Source of the DNA: Streptosporangium roseum DSM 43021
Lineage (GTDB): Bacteria; Actinomycetota; Actinomycetes; Streptosporangiales; Streptosporangiaceae
Assembly (NCBI RefSeq): GCF_000024865.1
Contig: NC_013595.1
Span: forward strand, 8,742,001 to 8,806,000
Length of the DNA stretch: 64,000 nt
Direction of reading: 5' to 3'
A program made the position numbers and the translations under genes. The notes beneath the pieces were generated by a model. It was given only the letters and a program-made list of their open reading frames with translations. It was not told the DNA's origin and did no database searches. This document shows, in pieces, positions 51,880 through 60,161 of the stretch (its first letter is position 1; the number at the start of each line of letters is the position of its first letter).

Positions 51880-52515
51880 CTAGTCCGCCGGGAGATGGAC
51901 GGTGAGCCACTCGACGAGCGGGGTGAGGTCGCGCCAGACCGCGCGGACGCGGTCGAGGACCTCGGGGGTGTGCACCCACGGCTCGGGGGCGAAACGGAGG
52001 CCGGCGTGCAGGGACCTGTGGCGGAGCAGATCGAGGCGGGGGTGGCCCTCCGGGACGCCGCGGGGGCGGGTCTTCAGCCGGTCGCCGTCGATCCCGTAGC
52101 CTGCCGCGGCGAGCCCGGCCACGATCTTCTCCAGCGGGACGCCGCTGAGCTCCTCGTCGACCGCCTGGCGGTAGCGGGCGAGCTGGTCGCCCTGGGCCGA
52201 GTAGAGGCCCGCCCCGGCGTGCAGCCCCGAGGCGTCGAGCTGGACGTAGTAACCGATGGCCTCGGCGGTGGCGGCGTAGGCGCCCTGGTGAGTCTTGTAG
52301 GGCGACTTGTCCTTGGCGAAGCGGACGTCGCGATGCGGGCGGAACAGGTGCACCCGGCCGAACTCGGTGGACAGTTCCTCGCCCAGCGCGGCCATGGGCG
52401 CCTTGACCATGTCGTCGTAGACCTGCTTGTGGCGGGTCCAGTAGGTCTTGGAGTTGTCCGCCTCCAGGCCCTCGTAGAACAGGAAGGCCTCGTCGGGGAA
52501 ACCGCTGAAACTCAT
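51880..52515 (-). CDS. DUF2461 domain-containing protein
   Basis: A 211-residue protein of the DUF2461 (TIGR02453) family. GFPDEAFLFYEGLEADNSKTYW, FRPHRDVRFAKDKSPYKTHQ and GYYVQLDASGLHAGAG are its conserved blocks. The family is widespread and its function is unknown; no catalytic site has been established, and a role in DNA or nucleotide handling would only be a guess. ATG 52515 or 52524 are both possible starts. It stands by itself between an ECF sigma gene and a deacetylase on the same strand. Confidence 0.87.
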   Translation of the reverse strand: MSFSGFPDEAFLFYEGLEADNSKTYWTRHKQVYDDMVKAPMAALGEELSTEFGRVHLFRPHRDVRFAKDKSPYKTHQGAYAATAEAIGYYVQLDASGLHAGAGLYSAQGDQLARYRQAVDEELSGVPLEKIVAGLAAAGYGIDGDRLKTRPRGVPEGHPRLDLLRHRSLHAGLRFAPEPWVHTPEVLDRVRAVWRDLTPLVEWLTVHLPAD

Positions 52516-52552
52516 GGCCCCCATGCTCCCACCGGGGACCGACAACAATCCG

Positions 52553-53416
52553 TCACCCCCCGGCGGACCGCGCCTCCCCGGCATACACCTTGCCCGGGAT
52601 GAGCGTCTTGCCGTACAGCTCGGAGACCGTCACGAACGTGTAGCCCTGGAGGGCGAGCATGTCCAGCACCTGGGTGGCGGCCTCGACCGTGGTGCTGTGG
52701 ATGTCGTGCATGAGCACGACGGACCCCGGCGTGACCGCGACCGCGCGCTGCGTGACGATCAGGCTGTCACGGTCGCGCCAGTCCAGGGTGTCGACGTCCC
52801 ACAGGATCTGGGCGAGCCCCCTGCGGCGGGCCTCGTCGGCGACCCGCCTGCCGGTGGCCCCGTACGGCGGGCGCATGAGGGTCATCCAGCGCCCGGTCAC
52901 GTGGTGGACGATTCCCTGGGCACGGCCCAGCTCGCCTTTGATCCCCGCGTCCGACAGCGCGGTGAGCTGGGTGTGGCTCCAGGTGTGGTTGCCTATCTCG
53001 TGTCCTTCGGTCACCATCCGGCGGAGGGTGTGCGGGCCGTCCTCCGCCACCTTCTGGCCGATCACGAAGAAGGTCGCCCTGGCGTGGTGCCGGGCGAGGA
53101 TGTCGAGCAGCTGCCCGGTGTATCCGCCGGGCCCGTCGTCGTAGGTCAGTGCCACGCACTTGACCCGCCTGCAGTCGATGTGGCGCGCGGCGGGCGGGAG
53201 GGGGTATCTGTCCACCGGCCACTGCGGCTGGATCGCGGCCAGCTTCTCGGCCAGCTTCTCGGGATCGATCGGCGGGGGCCGCCGCCGGGCCGCGGGCGGC
53301 TCGGGAGCGGCGGGGGCGACGGAGACCGGCACCCCCTCGGACCTCAGGTGGGCGGCCGGCGCGGCACATCCCCCGGCCCCCAGCAGCAGGGCGAGCAGAA
53401 CGGTGCACAGCCGCAC
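52553..53416 (-). CDS. Polysaccharide deacetylase lipoprotein (NodB/CE4 family)
   Basis: A 287-residue exported enzyme. The signal peptide has a lipobox-like GAGGC (Cys 17). The CE4 catalytic motifs are all present: TYDDGP (base and metal Asp), HTWSH (metal His), RPPYG, DVDTLDW and VLMHDIH. It should remove acetyl groups from peptidoglycan, chitin or another N-acetylated glycan at the cell surface. The sequence RRVKCVALTYDDGPGGYT is typical of actinobacterial forms. ATG 53416 is 28 bases beyond the stop of the hypothetical gene upstream. Confidence 0.9.
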   Translation of the reverse strand: MRLCTVLLALLLGAGGCAAPAAHLRSEGVPVSVAPAAPEPPAARRRPPPIDPEKLAEKLAAIQPQWPVDRYPLPPAARHIDCRRVKCVALTYDDGPGGYTGQLLDILARHHARATFFVIGQKVAEDGPHTLRRMVTEGHEIGNHTWSHTQLTALSDAGIKGELGRAQGIVHHVTGRWMTLMRPPYGATGRRVADEARRRGLAQILWDVDTLDWRDRDSLIVTQRAVAVTPGSVVLMHDIHSTTVEAATQVLDMLALQGYTFVTVSELYGKTLIPGKVYAGEARSAGG

Positions 53417-53443
53417 GCTTCCCCCAAGAAGGCGAGCGCGGGG

Positions 53444-53749
53444 CTACGGATAGTCCTCGGCCGCGTCCCCCCGCAAGATCTTGGCCAGGTCCTCCCACCA
53501 GGATGGGACATCGGCCTGTAATTCGGCGTATCGACGCGCCACGCGAATGGCGCATCCGCCAGGATCCGTGCCCAGATGGCGACGTTTCACCGGCCCTTCC
53601 TGCCACCGGTAGAAACCATCACGGAAACGTATGACCAGCCCTATCCACACCGAAAGGATGCCGTCATTCCCGACCTCGTACACCCCGGTCACACCGAGCT
53701 CTCTCAGCTCCGCACGGAGCCGGTCCGTCGCCGTGCGGGACTCGCTCAC
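53444..53749 (-). CDS. Hypothetical protein, 101 residues
   Basis: I do not recognise a named family. The protein is soluble. It reads MSESRTATDRLRAELREL, then GVYEVGNDGILSVWIGLVIR, FRDGFYRWQEG and WWEDLAKILRGDAAEDYP. An alpha helix, a beta-rich middle with conserved-looking Trp residues and a last helix fit a small alpha/beta domain often seen in actinomycetes near HTH/DUF397 genes. Third positions are less extreme than in neighbouring core genes. Confidence 0.55.
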   Translation of the reverse strand: MSESRTATDRLRAELRELGVTGVYEVGNDGILSVWIGLVIRFRDGFYRWQEGPVKRRHLGTDPGGCAIRVARRYAELQADVPSWWEDLAKILRGDAAEDYP

Positions 53750-54081
53750 CCGCCACCTCCCGGACGGGGAGAGAAAGGCGCACGGTGAGGGACGCGCCCG
53801 CTGTCCGGCGGTGCCGGCACACCGGAGCGGGAGACCGAAAGCGACATAGTGTAATGATGCGGCTCCAGCTTGTTGCCGAACAGTGGTTCGCCGCTATTGG
53901 TCAGGCGTCTCGCGGGTGCCCGGTGGATGGGCCGTCGCCGTCGCGGTGGTCCCCCCCGGCGCCGGCCGCCGGTCCCGCAGCTCCAGGACGGCGGGCGCGC
54001 CGGTGCCGGCCGGCAGCCGGCATCGCGTGGGCGCGGACCCACGCGGACCCGCGCCTGGCCTGGCGCCACGCGTGCGCGGGC
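53750..54081. other. 332-bp GC-rich stretch without a gene
   Basis: It lies downstream of the SigR-like gene and upstream of the 101-residue gene. No HxxxCxxC anti-sigma motif can be read in any frame. TAGTGTAAT (53847-53855) with CACTAT on the other strand may be a promoter for the 101-residue gene. Confidence 0.45.
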
Positions 54082-54678
54082 CTACGCGGCCTGACGCTGC
54101 GCGGGCAGCCGGAACTCGCCTTCCTCGATGGCGTAGTCCTCCAGCATCGTCCGGAGCTGGCGGCGGCCCCGGTGCAGGCGCGACATGACCGTGCCGATGG
54201 GGGTGCCCATCCGCTCGGCGATCTCCTTGTAGGCGAAGCCCTCCACGTCGGCCAGGTAGACGGCCACCCGGAAGTCCTCGGGCAAGGCGCGCAGGGCGTT
54301 CATCACGGCGCTGTCGGGCAGCTGCTCCAGCGCCTCGGTCTCGGCGGACTTGAGCCCGGAGGACATGTGGGACTCGGCGGCGGCGAGCTGCCAGTCCTCG
54401 ATCTCCTCGGTGGCCGAGAGCTTGGGCGAGCGCTGCTTCTTGCGGTAGTCGTTGATGAAGTTGTTGGTGAGGATGCGGTGCAGCCACGCCTTGAGGTTGG
54501 TGCCCTCGCGGAACTGGTGATAGGAGGTGAACGCCTTGGTCACGGTCTCCTGGACGAGGTCCTCGGCATCGGCGGAGTTGCGGGTCAGACGCATCGCGGA
54601 CGCGTAGAGCTGGTTGGTGACCGGTACAACGTCGCGCTCGAACCAGTCCTGGCGCTGCTCTTCGGTCATCGTGATCAC
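54082..54678 (-). CDS. ECF sigma factor, SigR/SigH-like
   Basis: A 198-residue sigma factor closely similar in layout to SigR. Region 2 has MRLTRNSADAEDLVQETVTKA and FREGTNLKAWLHRILTN; the linker has EDWQLAAAESHMSSG; region 4 has YKEIAERMGTPIGTVMSRLHRGRRQL. SigR controls the response to thiol oxidation and is held by the zinc protein RsrA, which normally follows; none is present here. GTG 54678 follows GAGGGGG. No SigR-type promoter (GGAAT, then GTT) was recognised before it. The divergent gene encodes a cysteine desulfhydrase-like enzyme, so a link to thiol metabolism is an inference. Confidence 0.85.
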   Translation of the reverse strand: MITMTEEQRQDWFERDVVPVTNQLYASAMRLTRNSADAEDLVQETVTKAFTSYHQFREGTNLKAWLHRILTNNFINDYRKKQRSPKLSATEEIEDWQLAAAESHMSSGLKSAETEALEQLPDSAVMNALRALPEDFRVAVYLADVEGFAYKEIAERMGTPIGTVMSRLHRGRRQLRTMLEDYAIEEGEFRLPAQRQAA

Positions 54679-54947
54679 GTCATCCCCCTCTTGCTGTTCC
54701 CCCAGTCACCGTCCGGCCGGAGTACGACGCACCCTTCCCGACGGCTTACGGCATGCTCGCAGGCACCCGGTAAAGGTGCCGTTAAGAGTGGTTGTGCCTG
54801 CTCAGGGGGTTCGTCACTGGCTGCGCCAATGGCGGGTGCAACACGCCCTACAGCCGGACAAGTCTCATTATCGTAACATCCTTCCTTCAATTTGGTCGAA
54901 CATGTGTCTATCATCACATAACCCCAGCTAGCGATACCTTTGGGTCT

Positions 54948-56024
54948 ATGGAATACGTGGATCGACACGACCCCGAGACCCGCTCCTGGGTGGCCGAAGC
55001 CATCCGCCGAGTCGAGGCCGACGCCCATAGAAGCTGCGACACCCATCTCCACGTCTTTCCGCTTCCCCCGCGGTGGGGGGTAAACCTCTACCTGAAAGAC
55101 GAGTCAGTCCACCCCACCGGTTCACTCAAGCACCGGCTCGCGCGCTCCCTGTTCCTGTACGGCCTGGCGAACGGCTGGATCGGTCCCAGCACCACGGTCG
55201 TCGAGGCGTCCAGCGGTTCGACGGCGGTGAGCGAGGCCTACTTCGCCCGGCTCATCGGCCTGCCGTTCATCGCGGTGATGCCCGCCTCGACCTCGCCGGA
55301 GAAGATCGCGCTGATCGAGTTCTACGGCGGCAAGTGCCACCTGGTGAACGATCCCGGAACCATCTACGAGGAGTCCCACCGGCTGGCCGTGGAGACCGGC
55401 GGGCACTTCATGGACCAGTTCACCTACGCCGAGCGGGCCACCGACTGGCGCGGCAACAACAACATCGCCGAGAGCATCTTCAGCCAGATGGAGATGGAGC
55501 CCCACCCCGAGCCCACCTGGATCGTGGTCGGCGCCGGCACCGGCGGCACCTCCTCCACCATCGGCCGCTACATCCGCTACCGGCGTTACTCCACCCGCCT
55601 GGCCGTGGTCGACCCCGAGGGCTCGGCGTTCTACTCCTCCTGGTGCTCGGGCGACGCCGCGGCCACCGCGCCCGGCTCCCGCATCGAGGGCATCGGCCGT
55701 CCCCGCGTGGAGCCGTCCTTCATGCCCACCGTGATCGACCGCATGATCCAGGTCCCCGACGCCCGGTCCATCGCGGCCATGCGCTGGGTCCGCGAGGTCA
55801 CCGGGCGCGACGTGGGCGGCTCCACCGGCACCAACGTGGCCGCGGCCGTGCAGATCCTGCGGGAGATGCGCCAGGCGGGCGAGCAGGGCAGCGTCGTCAC
55901 GCTGATCTGCGACGGCGGCGAACGTTACCGGGGCACCTACGACGACGACTCCTGGCTGGCGGAACGGGGCCTGGACATCGCCCCCCATCTGGAGGAGCTG
56001 AGGTCCTTCCTCGCCCAGCCCTGA
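54948..56024 (+). CDS. cds1: PLP-dependent cysteine synthase-like enzyme, Cds1-type cysteine desulfhydrase
   Basis: A 358-residue fold-type II PLP enzyme. The lysine that binds PLP is K61 in HPTGSLKHRLA and the phosphate loop is VGAGTGGTSS. The motif KDESVHPTGSLKHR and the C-terminal YDDDSWLAERGLD match mycobacterial Cds1 (Rv3684), which splits L-cysteine to sulfide, pyruvate and ammonia. A cysteine synthase role cannot be excluded. ATG 54948 (MEYVDRHDP) is preferred over the upstream frame. It is divergent from the SigR-like gene across 269 bases. A perfect 34-bp palindrome follows. Confidence 0.85.
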   Translation: MEYVDRHDPETRSWVAEAIRRVEADAHRSCDTHLHVFPLPPRWGVNLYLKDESVHPTGSLKHRLARSLFLYGLANGWIGPSTTVVEASSGSTAVSEAYFARLIGLPFIAVMPASTSPEKIALIEFYGGKCHLVNDPGTIYEESHRLAVETGGHFMDQFTYAERATDWRGNNNIAESIFSQMEMEPHPEPTWIVVGAGTGGTSSTIGRYIRYRRYSTRLAVVDPEGSAFYSSWCSGDAAATAPGSRIEGIGRPRVEPSFMPTVIDRMIQVPDARSIAAMRWVREVTGRDVGGSTGTNVAAAVQILREMRQAGEQGSVVTLICDGGERYRGTYDDDSWLAERGLDIAPHLEELRSFLAQP

Positions 56025-56044
56025 CCCCGGCGTCGCGCGCGGAG

Positions 56045-56078
56045 CCTCCGGCCGTCCCGCGCGCGGGACGGCCGGAGG
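56045..56078. terminator. Perfect 34-bp palindrome, two-way terminator
   Basis: CCTCCGGCCGTCCCGCG is followed directly by its exact reverse complement in the gap between convergent genes (cysteine desulfhydrase-like and siderophore-binding protein). No T run. It resembles the 36-bp palindrome at 40108-40143. Confidence 0.8.
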
Positions 56079-56111
56079 GAGGAGCCGGGCCGGAAGGACC
56101 GGAAGGAGCGG

Positions 56112-57122
56112 TCAGGCCGCCTTGGCCGGGTCGACCTCGAAGGTCGCGGCCAGGTCGTCGAGGATGGCGTGGGCACCCTGGATGCCGACGGCGCTCATCC
56201 AGGTGATGTCGGCGACGTCGTGCTTGGCGCCCTTGAGCTTGCCCCAGAGCGGGTTGGCCTCGAACTTCTTCTTGATCGGCTCGACCGCCGGGTCGGCGTA
56301 GGCGGCGACGAAGATGTGGTCGGCGTCGAGCTGGGAGATGTTCTCCTGGCTGACCTCCACCATGATCGTTTCAGTGGTGGTCGGCTGCCCCTCGGGGCGG
56401 GGGAAACCGACGTCCTTCAGCACCAGGCCGGAGTAGGAGTTCTCCACGTAGAGGCGGACGGTCGGCTCGCCGGCGAAGCGGGCGACGGTGACGGTGGGCA
56501 TCTTGCCCTCCTTGGCCTTGATCGACTCGCCGATCGCGGCGGCGCGGTCCTGATAGGCCTTGATCTTCTGCTCGGCGAGCTCCTCCTTGCCCAGGGCCTG
56601 ACCCATGAGCCTGAGGTTCTCCTTCCAGATGGCCCCCGTGGTCTCGCTGAACACCGTCGGCGCGATCTTCGACAGCTTGTCGTACAGCGCCTCGTGGCGG
56701 ACCTTGGCCGAGACGATCAGGTCGGGCTTGAGCGCGATGATCTGCTCCAGGCTCGGCTGCTCCAGCGTGCCGACCGGCTTGGCCTCCTTGGCGTGGCCGA
56801 GGACCGGGGTCAGGTAGTCGGGGAGCTTGTCGTCGATCGCCCGGTAGGTGGTGAAGCCGACGACGTCGGTCTCCAGGGTCAGCACCGCGTCCACGAAGCT
56901 CTGGTCGAGGGCCACGACCCTCTTGGGCTGGGCCGGGATCTGGGCCTCGCCCATGGCGTGCTTCACCGTACGGGGGAACGCCGCCGCGTCGCTCGCCGCC
57001 GGAGCCGGGGTCGTCCCGCCGGAGCCGGCCGTCGTGCTGGAGGTGCTCGCCCCACAGGCGGCGAGGCCGAGGGAGAGTACGGCTCCCGCAACGCCCACGG
57101 TCAAGGCTCGCAACGCTCTCAT
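56112..57122 (-). CDS. Iron-siderophore-binding lipoprotein
   Basis: A 336-residue class III substrate-binding lipoprotein. The signal peptide ends in lipobox GLAAC (Cys 23). The FecB/FepB-like fold shows KRVVALDQSFVDAVLTLE and LEQIIALKPDLIVSAKV. It captures ferric siderophore at the cell surface and passes it to the two permeases. ATG 57122 follows AAGGGA; a TTG before it is unlikely. It is divergent from the permease operon, and one iron box in between (57156-57174) serves both. Confidence 0.9.
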   Translation of the reverse strand: MRALRALTVGVAGAVLSLGLAACGASTSSTTAGSGGTTPAPAASDAAAFPRTVKHAMGEAQIPAQPKRVVALDQSFVDAVLTLETDVVGFTTYRAIDDKLPDYLTPVLGHAKEAKPVGTLEQPSLEQIIALKPDLIVSAKVRHEALYDKLSKIAPTVFSETTGAIWKENLRLMGQALGKEELAEQKIKAYQDRAAAIGESIKAKEGKMPTVTVARFAGEPTVRLYVENSYSGLVLKDVGFPRPEGQPTTTETIMVEVSQENISQLDADHIFVAAYADPAVEPIKKKFEANPLWGKLKGAKHDVADITWMSAVGIQGAHAILDDLAATFEVDPAKAA

Positions 57123-57155
57123 CAAGGGTTCCCTTCAAGGTACAGCCAACCTAAT

Positions 57156-57174
57156 TTAGCTTAGCCATACCTAA
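57156..57174. promoter_or_regulatory. Iron box of IdeR/DmdR1 type
   Basis: TTAGCTTAGCCATACCTAA matches the IdeR/DmdR1 consensus TTAGGTTAGSCTAACCTAA at 16 of 19 positions. It lies between divergent siderophore transport genes, 34 bases before the binding-protein start and 44 before the permease start, so it should repress both when iron is plentiful. Confidence 0.85.
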
Positions 57175-57217
57175 GCTGACATACTTGTGCGGGATCCGGC
57201 AAACGAGAGGAGCGCAG

Positions 57218-58270
57218 GTGAGCACAGTGGCAGCCGCCACGCGCCCCCCGTCGCGTGGAAGGGCCCGTGCGGTCCACCGGCATCGCCTGCTCGTGCTGGC
57301 CGGGCTGTTTGGGGCTCTCGCGATCACGGCCCTGCTGAGCGTCATGATCGGCGCGAAGCCGGTCCCGCCCGCCGACGTGTGGCACGCGCTGACCGGCCCG
57401 ACCGGCAGCGAGAACGACATCATCATCCGGTCGCTGCGCATCCCCAGGACCGCCGTCGGCGTCCTGGCCGGGATCGCGCTCGGCGTCGCGGGCGCGCTCA
57501 TGCAGGGGCACACCCGCAACCCGCTGGCCGACCCCGGCCTGCTCGGCGTCACCCAGGGCGCGGCGTTCGCCATGGTGCTCAGCATCATGGTCCTCGGCGT
57601 CACCAGCCTCTACGGCTACATCTGGTTCGGCCTGGCCGGAGCCCTGATCGCCAGCGTCGGAGTCTTCGCCCTCGGCATGGCCGGCGGCCGCGGCGCCCCC
57701 ACCCCCGTGACGCTGGCCCTCGCGGGCACCGCGGTCAGCGCCTTCCTCTACGCCCTCACCTCGGCCCTGGTCCTGATGGACGAGCAGGCCATGGACGTCT
57801 TCCGCTTCTGGCAGGCGGGCTCGATCGCGGGCCGGGGCGATGACGTCGTCTGGCAGGTGCTTCCGTTCATCGCCGTCGGCCTGGTCCTGGCCCTGGTCAA
57901 CGCGCCCGGCCTCAACGCGCTCTCCCTGGGCGAGGACGTCGCCCGCGCCCTCGGCCAGAACGTCACCCTGACCCGCACCGTCGGGGTGGCCGCGATCACG
58001 CTGCTCAGCGGGGCCTCGGTCGCGGCCTGCGGCTCGCTGGCCTTCCTCGGCCTGATGGTCCCCCACCTGGCCCGCCCGCTGTCCGGCCCTGACCACCGCT
58101 GGCTGCTGCCGTACTCCGGGCTGATCGGCGCCGCGGCCCTGCTCGCCGCCGACGTGATCGGCCGGGTGGTCGCCCGCCCCGGCGAGCTGGAGGTCGGGGT
58201 CGTGCTCGCCCTGCTCGGCGCGCCGTTCTTCGTCTTCCTGGTCCGCCGGAGAAAGCCGGTCCGCCTGTGA
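57218..58270 (+). CDS. Iron-siderophore ABC transporter permease (FecCD family)
   Basis: About 350 residues with roughly ten membrane helices. The family motifs GALMQGHTRNPLADPGLLGV and GSLAFLGLMVPHLARPLSG are intact. It forms the import channel with the second permease. GTG 57218 has GAGAGGAGC seven bases before it; the earlier in-frame ATG at 57185 lies in the leader near the iron box. It overlaps the next permease by four bases. Confidence 0.9.
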   Translation: MSTVAAATRPPSRGRARAVHRHRLLVLAGLFGALAITALLSVMIGAKPVPPADVWHALTGPTGSENDIIIRSLRIPRTAVGVLAGIALGVAGALMQGHTRNPLADPGLLGVTQGAAFAMVLSIMVLGVTSLYGYIWFGLAGALIASVGVFALGMAGGRGAPTPVTLALAGTAVSAFLYALTSALVLMDEQAMDVFRFWQAGSIAGRGDDVVWQVLPFIAVGLVLALVNAPGLNALSLGEDVARALGQNVTLTRTVGVAAITLLSGASVAACGSLAFLGLMVPHLARPLSGPDHRWLLPYSGLIGAAALLAADVIGRVVARPGELEVGVVLALLGAPFFVFLVRRRKPVRL

Positions 58271-59367
58271 CCTCCTCCCCCGTACGGCTCCCGCACGAAC
58301 CTCCGGTACGGCCCGCGAACGGACGGTCCCTGCGGCTCGGCTCCGCCTCCTGGCTGCTGCGCCTGCGCTCGGCCACCGTGGCCCTGGTCCTGCTGGCCGC
58401 CGCGGTCCTGCTGATGGCGCTCGGCATGCGCATCGGCGACATCCCGATGAGCGTCCCCGAGGTGTTCCAGGCGATCATCGGCGACGGCTCGAACCACTTC
58501 GTCGTGATGGAGCTCCGCCTCCCCCGGGCGCTGACCGGCGTCCTCGTCGGCGCGGCGCTGGCCCTGGCCGGCGCGATCACCCAGGCCATCGCCCGCAACC
58601 CGCTGGCCAGCCCCGACGTCCTCGGCGTGACCACCGGCTCCAGCGTGACCGTGGTCGCGATCATCGTGGCCGCCGGAAGCACCGCGGGCGGCGCCAGCGG
58701 CGCCCTGGCCGAGGTGGGCATCCCCCTCATGGCCCTGGCCGGCGGCCTGGCCGGGGCGCTGATCGTCTACCTGCTGGCCTGGCGCAAGGGGCTGGACGGC
58801 TACCGCCTGGTGCTGGTCGGCATCGGCGTCTCGGCGGTGTTCACCAACGTCAAATACTGGCTGCTGACCGTGGGAGACGTCACCGACAGCGGCCGGGCCA
58901 TGGTCTGGATCAGCGGCTCGCTGAACGGCCGGGGCTGGGAGCACGTGGTCCCCGTCGCGATCGCGCTCGCCGTGCTCATCCCGCTGACCCTGGCCGGCAC
59001 CCGCTCGCTCGGCGCGCTCCGCTTCGGCGACGACACGGTGACCGGCCTGGGCGTCCGGATGAACCTGGCCAGAGGCCTGATGATCCTCGCCGCCGTCCTG
59101 CTCGCGGCGGTGGCCACCTCCGCCGCGGGGCCCATCGCGTTCGTCGCCCTGGCCGCCCCGCAGATCGCGCTGCGCCTGGCCGGGGTGGGCCAGCCGCCGC
59201 TGGTCGTCTCGGCCCTCGCCGGAGCCGTCCTCACCGCCGCGGCGGACCTGGTCGCGCGGACCCTGTTCAGCCCCGTCGAGCTGCCGGTGGGCGTGGTCAC
59301 CGCGGTCCTCGGCGCCCCCTACCTGATCTACCTCTTGATCCGTGTTCGCAGAGAGGCACGTTCGTGA
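58267..59367 (+). CDS. Iron-siderophore ABC transporter permease (FecCD family)
   Basis: A 366-residue permease paralogous to its neighbour. It has GALTQAIARNPLASPDVLGV-like sequence (GAITQAIARNPLASP) and AGPIAFVALAAPQIALRLAG, the second copy of the family motifs. About ten hydrophobic helices. GTG 58267 overlaps the upstream stop, and the end overlaps the ATPase gene (GTGA), so the three genes form one translated unit. Confidence 0.9.
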   Translation: MTSSPVRLPHEPPVRPANGRSLRLGSASWLLRLRSATVALVLLAAAVLLMALGMRIGDIPMSVPEVFQAIIGDGSNHFVVMELRLPRALTGVLVGAALALAGAITQAIARNPLASPDVLGVTTGSSVTVVAIIVAAGSTAGGASGALAEVGIPLMALAGGLAGALIVYLLAWRKGLDGYRLVLVGIGVSAVFTNVKYWLLTVGDVTDSGRAMVWISGSLNGRGWEHVVPVAIALAVLIPLTLAGTRSLGALRFGDDTVTGLGVRMNLARGLMILAAVLLAAVATSAAGPIAFVALAAPQIALRLAGVGQPPLVVSALAGAVLTAAADLVARTLFSPVELPVGVVTAVLGAPYLIYLLIRVRREARS

Positions 59368-60146
59368 GACTGCAAGCCGTCGACGTCAGGCTGGGCTACG
59401 GCGACCGTGTCATCGTCGACGGCCTCGATCTCGGGATCGAGGCCGGAACGGTGACCACGATCATCGGGCCGAACGGGTGTGGCAAGTCCACGCTGCTGCG
59501 CGCGCTGGGACGGCTGCTCCGGCCGTCGGGCGGCGAGGTCCTCCTGGACGGCAAGCGCATCGACAGGATGCCCACCAAGGAGGTCGCCAAGGTCCTCGGC
59601 GTGCTGCCGCAGGCTCCGACGGCCCCGGAGGGGCTGACCGTGGCCGACCTGGTGGCCCGGGGACGGCACCCGCACCAGACGTGGTACCGGCAGTGGTCCT
59701 CCGACGACGAGGCGGCGGTCAGCGAGGCTCTGGCCATGACCGGCCTGCTCGAGCTGGGCGAGCGCCCGCTGGACGAGCTGTCCGGCGGGCAGCGCCAGCG
59801 GGCGTGGATCTCGATGGCCCTCGCCCAGGGCACCGACCTGCTCCTGCTCGACGAGCCCACGACCTTCCTCGACCTGGCCCACCAGGTCGAGGTCCTGGAG
59901 CTGGTCCGCAGGCTCCACGGCGAGCTCGGCCGCACCGTGGTGATGGTCCTGCACGACCTCAACCTGGCCGCCCGCTACGCCGACCGCCTGGTCGCCATGC
60001 GCGGCGGCAAGGTCATCGCCGCCGGGCCGCCGCACGAGGTCCTCACCGAGCCCCTCCTCGCGGAGGTCTTCGACCTGGACGCCAAGGTGATCGAGGACCC
60101 CGTAGCCGGAACCCCCCTGGTCGTCCCGGTCGGCGTGCGCCACTAG
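59364..60146 (+). CDS. Iron-siderophore ABC transporter ATP-binding protein
   Basis: A 260-residue ATPase of the FepC type. Walker A is GPNGCGKSTLL, signature LSGGQRQRAWISMAL, Walker B LLLLDEPTTFLD, and the switch His is VLHDLNLAARYAD. It energises siderophore uptake by the two permeases. GTG 59364 overlaps the permease stop by four bases. The gene ends 15 bases from the convergent ftsY stop, with no separate terminator visible. Confidence 0.92.
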   Translation: MRLQAVDVRLGYGDRVIVDGLDLGIEAGTVTTIIGPNGCGKSTLLRALGRLLRPSGGEVLLDGKRIDRMPTKEVAKVLGVLPQAPTAPEGLTVADLVARGRHPHQTWYRQWSSDDEAAVSEALAMTGLLELGERPLDELSGGQRQRAWISMALAQGTDLLLLDEPTTFLDLAHQVEVLELVRRLHGELGRTVVMVLHDLNLAARYADRLVAMRGGKVIAAGPPHEVLTEPLLAEVFDLDAKVIEDPVAGTPLVVPVGVRH

Positions 60147-60161
60147 ACCCGGTCGGCGCGG

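Noticed and set aside
53746..54081. A possible RsrA-like anti-sigma gene downstream of the SigR-like gene
   Set aside because: No HxxxCxxC motif is present in any frame; the open frames are Arg/Pro-rich and lack a ribosome site.
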